Shown in pieces: positions 1 through 5,780 of a stretch of 11,248 bases of DNA. Numbering within the stretch: the first letter of the stretch is position 1; each line of letters opens with the position of its first letter. Origin of the DNA: Oscillospiraceae bacterium (GTDB lineage: Bacteria > Bacillota > Clostridia > Oscillospirales > Ruminococcaceae); assembly GCA_900752625.1 (NCBI GenBank), contig CAADWC010000183.1, positions 1 to 11,248 of the forward strand, written 5' to 3'. The position numbers were made by a program, and so were the translations under genes. Under the pieces are notes generated by a model, which worked only from the letters and a program-made list of their open reading frames with translations, did no database searches and was not told the DNA's origin.

Positions 1-11
1 AAAAAAAGCTT

Positions 12-17
12 TATAAT
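12..17 (+). promoter_or_regulatory. possible -10 box for prfB
   Basis: A perfect TATAAT stands 32 bases upstream of the prfB start codon, which fits a short leader. The matching -35 would lie before the first base of the window, so the promoter cannot be confirmed. The stretch is A/T-rich and a chance match is possible. Confidence 0.35.
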
Positions 18-49
18 ATAGTATGACGATAAAATAAGGAGATTAATCT

Positions 50-1183
50 ATGGTATTTTTAGAAAATCTGAGGACTGAGCTTGAAAGCTACAGACCTAAA
101 ATCCAAGAGCTTTACGAGGTATTCGACATTGAAAACAGCAAAGAGCGTATTCTGGAGCTTCAGGAAAAAGCGGCAGAGCCGGGCTTCTGGGACGATCTTG
201 AGCAGTCGCAGAAGGTTCTCCAGGAAACCAGAAGCCTTGAAAGCAATATTGAACGTTACACTAAAATAAAAAGCTCTTTTGAAGATATTGAGGTAATGCT
301 TGATATGGCGGCGGAGGAAAACGACGAAAGCATGACCGAGGAAATTCAAAGCGAGATAGAAAGCCTTGCAAAGTCAGTAGACGAGCTTACTCTTGCTTCG
401 CTTCTTACGGGAGAATACGATAAATGCAATGCGATCATTAATTTCCATGCCGGAGCCGGAGGAACGGAGGCCCAGGACTGGTGCGAAATGCTGTTCAGAA
501 TGTATAACCGCTGGGGCGACGCTCACGGATTTAAGGTCAAAACACTCGACTATCTTGAGGGCGGCGACGCAGGAATGAAAAGCGCTTCTATAATCGTTGA
601 GGGCGAAAATGCTTACGGATATTTAAAAAGCGAATCCGGTATACACCGTCTTGTGCGTATATCCCCATTTGACAGCTCCGGAAGCAGACACACCTCTTTC
701 GCAGCCATTGATGTTATGCCGGAAATCGACGATTCGATAGAGGTAGAGATCAGACCTGAGGATATTGAAATGCAGGTTTACCGCTCCAGCGGCGCCGGCG
801 GTCAGCATATCAACAAGACCTCCTCTGCGGTAAGGCTTATCCATAAGCCCACCGGAATAGTATGCGCTTGTCAGACTCAGCGTTCCCAGTTCCAGAACAG
901 GGAATACGCTATGAAAATGCTTAAATCCAAGCTTATTGAAATTAAAGAACGGGAAAACCTTGAAAGAATAGAGGATATAAAAGGCGTTCAGAAGGAAATA
1001 GCCTGGGGCGCACAGATACGTTCATATGTTTTTATGCCGTACACTCTTGTAAAGGATCACAGAACCGGCTATGAAACTTCTAACGTAAACGCCGTAATGG
1101 ACGGAGATATTGACGGTTTTATAAACGCTTACCTTAAATCTCTTTCTCTCGGGAATCTCAGCGATGAGGACAAAAAATTATAA
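50..1183 (+). CDS. prfB: peptide chain release factor 2 (RF2)
   Basis: Class I release factor that recognises UGA and UAA in the ribosomal A site and triggers hydrolysis of peptidyl-tRNA. The 377-residue product has the usual length. The N-terminal helical domain covers about 1-110. The RF2-specific anticodon tripeptide SPF is at 205-207, and the catalytic GGQ is at 250-252 within SSGAGGQHINKT; both sit at the same numbers as in E. coli RF2. The ATG is preceded by AAGGAG at 36-41 with an 8-base spacer, which fixes the start. The gene ends in TAA. Many bacterial prfB genes carry a programmed +1 frameshift (CTT TGA C) near codon 25. Here the aligned codons 25-26 are TTC GAC and the frame is open throughout, so the RF2 autoregulatory switch appears absent. 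It is the only + strand gene and converges with the EAL gene. Identification is very secure. Confidence 0.98.
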   Translation: MVFLENLRTELESYRPKIQELYEVFDIENSKERILELQEKAAEPGFWDDLEQSQKVLQETRSLESNIERYTKIKSSFEDIEVMLDMAAEENDESMTEEIQSEIESLAKSVDELTLASLLTGEYDKCNAIINFHAGAGGTEAQDWCEMLFRMYNRWGDAHGFKVKTLDYLEGGDAGMKSASIIVEGENAYGYLKSESGIHRLVRISPFDSSGSRHTSFAAIDVMPEIDDSIEVEIRPEDIEMQVYRSSGAGGQHINKTSSAVRLIHKPTGIVCACQTQRSQFQNREYAMKMLKSKLIEIKERENLERIEDIKGVQKEIAWGAQIRSYVFMPYTLVKDHRTGYETSNVNAVMDGDIDGFINAYLKSLSLGNLSDEDKKL

Positions 1184-1224
1184 CTGCGGCTGACGCTGTA
1201 AAGCGCTTGGCCGGACCGCTCATC

Positions 1225-1270
1225 AAATAAGACGGACAAATCCTGCTGCACAGGTCGGTCCGTCTTATTT
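1225..1270. terminator. bidirectional terminator between prfB and the EAL gene
   Basis: A perfect 13-bp inverted repeat, AAATAAGACGGAC (1225-1237) and GTCCGTCTTATTT (1258-1270), encloses a 20-base loop. On the + strand it runs into TTATTTTTATAT, a usable U-tract for prfB. On the - strand it begins directly after the EAL stop codon, with TTATTT at the base of the stem. A competing 7-bp pairing, CGGACCG (1212-1218) with CGGTCCG (1256-1262), would disrupt this stem. Confidence 0.8.
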
Positions 1271-3193
1271 TTATATCTTTGATTTTACTCTACTAAAGCT
1301 TTCTGCCGCCTTCAGAAATTCCTTTTCGGCAAGAGGTTCGGAAAAATAAATCCCCTGAATATAATCGCATTTCATTTCAAGCAGCGTTTCAACCTGCTCT
1401 GCGGTTTCCGCACCTTCCGCTACTATTTTCATATTCAGCTTTTTTATCATAGCTATAGTGCTTTCTATTGCTATTCTCGCTTTTTCATTATTAAATGCTT
1501 TACATATAATCTCTTTTTCAAGCTTGACATATTTAAAAGGAAGATTGAGCAGATAATTCATATTTGAATAACCTGTTCCGTAATCGTCAAGAGCAAATTT
1601 TATTCCTATCATTGAAAGCTGCTTTATATTCTGTTCCATGATATGAGGCGTATAGGCTACCGCGGTTTCGGTTATTTCAAGACATATCTGAGACGGATCT
1701 ATCTTGTACCTGTCCATTATATTCACAAAATTCTCAGTCAGATCAGACTGCATGCACTGAACCACAGAAAGATTCACCTGAACATACTCTATTCCCAGTG
1801 CGGCTGCGTTTCCCTTCCTTATAAAACGGCAGGCTTCCTCAAAAACAAATTTGCCTATTTTCATAATGCTTCCGTTCTGCTCGGCGATAGGTATGAATTC
1901 ACTTGGAGGAATATTCCCCAGCTCATCGTCGATAAGACGCAGCAAGGCCTCGCAGGATACGATTCTATTTTCCTCAGAGCCGAAAACAGGCTGATAATAA
2001 ACCTTGAAGTTTTTGTTCGTCAGCGCGTTTTCTATAGCTCTTTCAACATCAATACGTCTTTTTCTGTCATAAAGATTTATATCATCTGTACGATAAAACT
2101 TTTTATCAGAAAACGAATACTGCTTGAACTGTTCTATGTAATCCATAACCGTTTCAACGTCCGATGCGTCCGCAGGACAGTCAATACGCAGAAACAGCGC
2201 AGAAATCACCGTATCAACAGTTCCTATCTTCCAGTTGGAGCTGAGTCTTGCGTCAATTTCCCTGTATATTCTGCCGATTCTATCGTAATCCTTGAAAAAC
2301 GTAAGCGCAAAGCATTCGTCCTCCAGATAATAGCCGTCTCCCAGATTAACGAAAGAATAAAGATATTCCGAAAAACTTCTCAGCAGGTTATTGGAAAAGC
2401 GTCCTCCGAAGGTTTTCATAAGAAGCGTGAAATCAGGTATTCTTATCAGCAGAACCGAAAAAGGATTCTCCGCGGAAAAATTTATCATGCAGTTATTTGC
2501 AAATGTGCTTCTGTTAAGCATTTTGGTTACCGAATCTATCATATCATCCTGATTCTGAAGCATGAACATAACCAGCATAATGCACAATGCTCCCCCGAAA
2601 CATTCAACCAGCAAATGCGGATTAAAAAGCTGAATTACTACGGCAACGCAGGTCATTCCGACAAAACCCGTTATTGAAACAACAACCTGAGTGGATATCA
2701 TCCTGCGGTTTCTTAAAGTGTAAACCACTCCGAACAAAAGATAATATACCGAAATTACATAACATACAGGCTGAAGTGGTCCTCTTGTATAAACTCCGTT
2801 ATCATCCAGATAAATTATCCATTTTGTTAGAGGCGACGTTAAAATCAAAATAATATCAACGCTTATAGGTACATAAAGCGCGGCCTTAAAGCCTTTGGTT
2901 ATATCAGAAAAATTATCCGTCAGAAATAAAACGTATATCATAAAAGCGAATGTTATCAGATTGTGAGTAACATAGTACGAAACATGACAGAACATTTTCA
3001 CAAAACGTCCCACCATTTCCGATGTGGTAAATACACACAACAGGTCAAAAACGCATGAAGCCGCAGCTGTACCAAGCATAAAGCCGAACACCTTGTTTCT
3101 CCTGCACGGAACCCTTTTCCTGATGCAAAAAACGACAGCAGTTACCGCATATAATATCAAAGCGCAGATATCGTAATGCACTATATAATTCAA
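1271..3193 (-). CDS. membrane-bound degenerate GGDEF / EAL cyclic-di-GMP phosphodiesterase
   Basis: A 640-residue membrane signalling protein, predicted to hydrolyse cyclic di-GMP to pGpG. The N-terminal ~215 residues contain about seven hydrophobic segments (roughly 8-24, 35-55, 66-91, 103-121, 140-160, 166-190, 193-213), a 7-TM sensor. A GGDEF-like domain follows (about 215-365), opening with DSVTKMLNRSTF, but its signature at 290-294 reads LEDEC, so cyclase activity is unlikely. The EAL domain (about 380-635) keeps its catalytic set: E415 of EAL, N474, E506 of EITE, D536-D537 of DDYGTG, K557, E593/E596 of AEGAE and Q613. The start is TTG at 3193, supported by a G-rich Shine-Dalgarno (AAAGGGGGG on the coding strand) about 8 bases upstream; no nearby ATG fits. 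The gene is monocistronic, with its own promoter and a hairpin in the leader. The sensed signal is unknown. EAL activity is inferred from motif conservation. Confidence 0.9.
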   Translation of the reverse strand: MNYIVHYDICALILYAVTAVVFCIRKRVPCRRNKVFGFMLGTAAASCVFDLLCVFTTSEMVGRFVKMFCHVSYYVTHNLITFAFMIYVLFLTDNFSDITKGFKAALYVPISVDIILILTSPLTKWIIYLDDNGVYTRGPLQPVCYVISVYYLLFGVVYTLRNRRMISTQVVVSITGFVGMTCVAVVIQLFNPHLLVECFGGALCIMLVMFMLQNQDDMIDSVTKMLNRSTFANNCMINFSAENPFSVLLIRIPDFTLLMKTFGGRFSNNLLRSFSEYLYSFVNLGDGYYLEDECFALTFFKDYDRIGRIYREIDARLSSNWKIGTVDTVISALFLRIDCPADASDVETVMDYIEQFKQYSFSDKKFYRTDDINLYDRKRRIDVERAIENALTNKNFKVYYQPVFGSEENRIVSCEALLRLIDDELGNIPPSEFIPIAEQNGSIMKIGKFVFEEACRFIRKGNAAALGIEYVQVNLSVVQCMQSDLTENFVNIMDRYKIDPSQICLEITETAVAYTPHIMEQNIKQLSMIGIKFALDDYGTGYSNMNYLLNLPFKYVKLEKEIICKAFNNEKARIAIESTIAMIKKLNMKIVAEGAETAEQVETLLEMKCDYIQGIYFSEPLAEKEFLKAAESFSRVKSKI

Positions 3194-3208
3194 AAAAGCC
3201 GCCCCCCT

Positions 3209-3240
3209 TTGCGAAAATATTAAGTTAAACGTTTTCGCAA
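3209..3240 (-). promoter_or_regulatory. hairpin in the EAL gene leader next to its ribosome binding site
   Basis: A perfect 9-bp inverted repeat, TTGCGAAAA (3209-3217) and TTTTCGCAA (3232-3240), has a 14-base loop. In the transcript it ends immediately before the G-rich Shine-Dalgarno of the TTG-started EAL gene. It has no U-tract after it, so it is not a typical terminator. It could be a translational control hairpin or a dimeric repressor site. The structure is seen; the role is inferred. Confidence 0.5.
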
Positions 3241-3268
3241 TGTTTATAAATACATCTTCTGAAGATTA

Positions 3269-3297
3269 ATTATAACACCTCAAATTGTTTTCGACAA
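3269..3297 (-). promoter_or_regulatory. sigma-A type promoter of the EAL gene
   Basis: On the - strand, -35 TTGTCG (3292-3297) and -10 TATAAT (3269-3274) are separated by exactly 17 bases, a near-consensus housekeeping promoter. Transcription would start near 3262 and give a leader of about 70 bases. The near-palindrome ATCTTC-T-GAAGAT (3254-3266) overlaps the predicted start and could be an operator. Confidence 0.75.
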
Positions 3298-3475
3298 TAG
3301 ACTTTACAATTTATTATCACTTTTCGCTTTCTTGCATAATATGCACCGGCAAAACAAATGCGATTTATCAAAATTAACTGCCGGTTTAAAATAAAAATTT
3401 CCACGATTTGAAAAACATTTAATTTTTGTTACGAAACATTTCGGGATTTTCTGCTTTTTAAGGCAATAATTAAAA

Positions 3476-3502
3476 CGCCGCTCTTTAGGCTAAAGAGCGG
3501 CG
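3476..3502 (-). terminator. intrinsic terminator after fucA
   Basis: A perfect 12-bp stem, CGCCGCTCTTTA (3476-3487) and TAAAGAGCGGCG (3491-3502), with a 3-base loop is followed on the - strand by TTTTAATTATT. It starts 13 bases after the fucA stop codon and should end the fucose transcript. Confidence 0.9.
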
Positions 3503-3515
3503 TGAAACAGTTTTC

Positions 3516-4190
3516 TTAATGATATTTTTTATATCCCGGATGTTTTCCGGTAACTCCGTACTGAGGACGCATTGCTATAAGTCTGTCGATATTTTCCCTT
3601 GAAATATCAACTGCGCCGCCCAGAATTCTGGCATTCAGAGAGATCTGCGCCTGAAGCTCGAGAGTTTCCATTCTGTAATACGCGGTAATCAGGTCGGCTC
3701 CTACAGTCAGCGCTCCGTGATTTTCAAGCAGCATTACGTCGTGCTCCTGAAGATACGGAGTTATAGCGTCGGGGACTTCGTATGTAGACGGAGTTCCATA
3801 TGGAGTAATAGGAACGGAACCTACAGCGATAACCGTTTCGATCATACAATAATCGTCAAGGGGAACATGAGCGCAGGCAAAGCCGGTTGCGGCAGGCGGA
3901 TGCGCATGAACAACCGCTCCGACGTCCGGACGCTGCTCATAGCATCTCAGATGCATTTTAACCTCCGAGGACGGTCTCCAGCCCTCCTTGGCGTCGATAA
4001 TGTTGAAATCTCCGTCTATAAGACCTATCTTATCCGCAGTGATATAAGCCTTGCTTACTCCCGTCTGCGTTGCAAGAAATCTGTTTTCGCCGACCTTTAC
4101 CGTAACGTTTCCGTCGTTGGCGGCGACCCAGCCCTTCTGCCACATTTTATGGCATATCTCAACTATTTGATCTTTGATATCCTCATACAT
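3516..4190 (-). CDS. fucA: L-fuculose-1-phosphate aldolase (class II aldolase/adducin family)
   Basis: A zinc-dependent cytoplasmic aldolase that splits L-fuculose-1-phosphate into dihydroxyacetone phosphate and L-lactaldehyde. The 224 residues compare with 215 in E. coli FucA. The active-site pattern matches E. coli with a constant +3 offset: E76 in SSEVKMH, H95 and H97 in VVHAHPP, and H158 in LLENHGA. N25-N28 (ANDGN) and T41-G44 (TQTG) fit the phosphate-binding loops, and Y114 aligns with the E. coli tyrosine 113. The ATG has AAAGGA about 10 bases upstream. The gene is last in the fuc cluster and is separated from fucU by two unrelated genes; a strong terminator follows. The same fold includes AraD-type ribulose-5-phosphate 4-epimerase and other sugar-phosphate aldolases, so the substrate rests on the fucI/fucU neighbourhood. 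A separate promoter in the 90-base gap before it is not obvious. Confidence 0.88.
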   Translation of the reverse strand: MYEDIKDQIVEICHKMWQKGWVAANDGNVTVKVGENRFLATQTGVSKAYITADKIGLIDGDFNIIDAKEGWRPSSEVKMHLRCYEQRPDVGAVVHAHPPAATGFACAHVPLDDYCMIETVIAVGSVPITPYGTPSTYEVPDAITPYLQEHDVMLLENHGALTVGADLITAYYRMETLELQAQISLNARILGGAVDISRENIDRLIAMRPQYGVTGKHPGYKKYH

Positions 4191-4280
4191 AATTTATCTG
4201 TCCTTTCAAAATAATTTTGCATTTGACTGTGAGCCTACGGCATCGCTTTTGCTTTTTAAATTTCCACTATCAATCAGAAT

Positions 4281-4798
4281 TTAGACTTCAAAATCTTTTT
4301 TCAGCATAGCATAAACATAAAAATCATCAAAAATATTTTCGTTCTCTTTTCTTGGAAACAGCTCTTTATGTTCTGCTTCTTTTCGCATTCCAAGCCGTTC
4401 CGCCAATCTGATTGATTTTGTATTTCTTGCATTAATTTCTGCAAATATGCGCCGAATATCAAGAACCAAAAAAGCATATGCCATCATACCTTTTACGCTC
4501 TCATAAGCATATCCTTTGCCCTGATATTTACCGTTAAAAGTATATCCTATCTCGTAACTTCCAAAATCTTTTTCAGAAAAATATATTTTGCCGATAACCT
4601 TATTTTGCAAAACCACCGCAAAAAATTCCTCGCTTTTTGAAAAGTTTACGGATCTTGTATGCAAGCTTCTTTTGTAAAGGTTTCATAAGGCTCGAAATAT
4701 GTAACATTCTTATCTGTAAGAATATCCGCTAAATCTTCATAGTCATCCGGTGTGAATTTTCTGACTATTAAACGTTCCGTTGTAAATAACGCAGCCAT
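4281..4798 (-). pseudogene. frameshifted GNAT (RimJ/RimL-type) N-acetyltransferase
   Basis: Two adjacent frames together make one GNAT acetyltransferase. The first runs from ATG at 4798 (after AGGAGG at 4806-4811, 7-base spacer) to a TAA at 4646-4648. It carries the typical start FTTERLIVRKFTPDDYEDL. The second frame picks up at about 4655 with VNFSKSEEFFAVVL and runs to 4281. It carries the acetyl-CoA loop QGKGYAYES and the family tail RRIFAEINARNTKSIRLAERLGM. The combined length of 518 bases is one short of 173 codons, so a single-base deletion near 4649-4660, in GATCC, explains the break. The family acetylates protein N-termini, antibiotics or small amines; the substrate is unknown. The rest is well preserved, so the lesion is recent or a sequencing error. 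The -1 direction would also allow recoding, but I see no strong slippery heptamer. The gene looks more AT-rich by eye than the fuc genes. Confidence 0.8.
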
Positions 4799-4949
4799 AT
4801 ATATGCCTCCTATAAATTCCAATTTCACCGAATAACTCACACGTGATTTTCCTATACCCTTTAAACGTTCTCAGAAAAAGTTTATTCACGTTCGCAGCTT
4901 AATCGTAAACGGAAAAACAGAGAAGATTTGAAGCAGTATAAATCAGATT

Positions 4950-5270
4950 TTACTTTTGAATTGGATATATCTTTCTGCAGCTTTCTAACTCCGCACATTC
5001 TTTGTCTGAAATATAAATCTCAGCTATACCGGACAAGTCATTATCCGAAAATGTTTCTGACGCTAATAATCTAATTACTGCTTCAGCATTTTTTTCTGAA
5101 TTTTCAGTTTCAAGCCATAACCCTAATTCTGTTCCCGAAATATAATCATACCCGTTATCGGTTATCTGATTGTCAGTATATTCCTCAATACGTTCAGGTA
5201 AAGTGTATCGGATATCTAAATCAGGATTTTTCATCTTTCTTGAATCGAGCTTTATGATTATAGTTTCCAT
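4950..5270 (-). CDS. hypothetical small acidic protein, possibly immunity-like
   Basis: A 106-residue soluble protein I do not recognise. It has no signal peptide and no membrane segment. The N-terminal METIIIKLDSRKMKNPDLD looks like a beta strand followed by a loop, and the C-terminal half (LGLWLETENSEKNAEAVIRLL) reads as a strand and helix. The protein is rich in Glu and Asp and ends in CRKIYPIQK. The start is supported by AGTAGGTG a few bases before the ATG at 5270. It lies 75 bases after fucU with no terminator in between, so it could be read from the fuc promoter, but nothing links it to fucose. Small acidic orphan proteins of this size are often immunity proteins of contact-dependent toxins. 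That is only a suggestion, since no toxin gene is present. It looks more AT-rich by eye than the fuc genes. Confidence 0.65.
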   Translation of the reverse strand: METIIIKLDSRKMKNPDLDIRYTLPERIEEYTDNQITDNGYDYISGTELGLWLETENSEKNAEAVIRLLASETFSDNDLSGIAEIYISDKECAELESCRKIYPIQK

Positions 5271-5314
5271 AATACACCTACTAAAATTTCTTATTTATCT
5301 CACTAAGCATCTTT

Positions 5315-5345
5315 AATTCAGAATCGCACATTATGAATTCAGAAT
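5315..5345. repeat. short direct repeat AATTCAGAAT after fucU
   Basis: The 10-mer AATTCAGAAT occurs at 5315-5324 and again at 5336-5345, 21 bases start to start, with the second copy ending directly against the fucU stop codon. It marks the boundary between the fuc genes and the two unrelated genes. It may be debris of a small repeat element; no element ends can be defined. Confidence 0.4.
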
Positions 5346-5780
5346 TTAAACTACTCCTTTTTGCAGCATAATATTGGCATATATCGCCTTTTCGCCGGTG
5401 GCTACAATAGCATAGGCTTTCTTTGCTTCCTCATAGAAAGCAAACCGCTCTATCTCGCCGATAGCGTCTGCACCGCGCTCATCGTGCTTCTTTACGATAG
5501 TCTTGTATTCCTCCCATATCGGAGTTTCAGCAGTATCTCCCGGCATTACCTGCATGAGATTTACCGGCTTTTCAACGTATGTATCCAGCGGAAACAAGGT
5601 AAGTATCGCGTCAAGCAGTTCGGGTACTCCGTGGCCGTCGCAGCGGATGACCTTGGCGTCCTTACCCATGCTCTCGCAGGGAAAATTACCGTCGGCGATC
5701 ACTATTCTGTCGCTGTGTCCCATTTCGCAGAGGGTCTTTAACAGCTCGGGCGACAATATTGCAGGAATATTTTTAAGCAT
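5346..5780 (-). CDS. fucU: L-fucose mutarotase (RbsD/FucU family)
   Basis: Catalyses interconversion of the alpha and beta anomers of L-fucose, supplying the form used by the isomerase. The 144-residue product closely follows E. coli FucU (140 residues). It opens MLKNIPAILSPELLKTLCEMGH, then has D24 and D30 in GHSDRIVIADGNFP, IRCDGHGVPELLDAIL (45-60), ERFAFYEEAKKA (111-122) and the C-terminal TGEKAIYANIMLQKGVV. The frame is open for 21 codons further upstream, but that part lies inside the kinase gene. The correct start is ATG at 5780: AAGGAGG (5790-5796) lies 9 bases before it, and the family N-terminus begins exactly there. The start overlaps the kinase stop codon by 8 bases, so the two genes are translationally coupled. 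Identification is secure. Confidence 0.95.
   Translation of the reverse strand: MLKNIPAILSPELLKTLCEMGHSDRIVIADGNFPCESMGKDAKVIRCDGHGVPELLDAILTLFPLDTYVEKPVNLMQVMPGDTAETPIWEEYKTIVKKHDERGADAIGEIERFAFYEEAKKAYAIVATGEKAIYANIMLQKGVV

Larger units (their letters stand above)
3194..3515. other. AT-rich intergenic spacer, no gene seen
   Basis: No convincing coding frame is visible on either strand. The right end holds the terminator of the fucA operon (3476-3502) and the left part holds the promoter and leader of the EAL gene. Between them are a 13-base palindrome TGCATAATATGCA (3333-3345), a 7-bp inverted repeat ACCGGCA/TGCCGGT (3345-3351 and 3379-3385) and a short CGAAA/TTTCG repeat (3432-3443). Any of these could be a regulator site, but none matches a motif I recognise. 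Confidence 0.6.

Noticed and set aside
1643..2677. A 344-codon open frame on the + strand
   Set aside because: It lies entirely antisense to the EAL gene, has no recognisable domain, no good ribosome binding site, and a Phe/Ile/Arg/Tyr-rich composition typical of the reverse complement of a coding region.
4799..4840. An upstream extension of the acetyltransferase first half
   Set aside because: The AGGAGG at 4806-4811 and the family N-terminus place the start at 4798.
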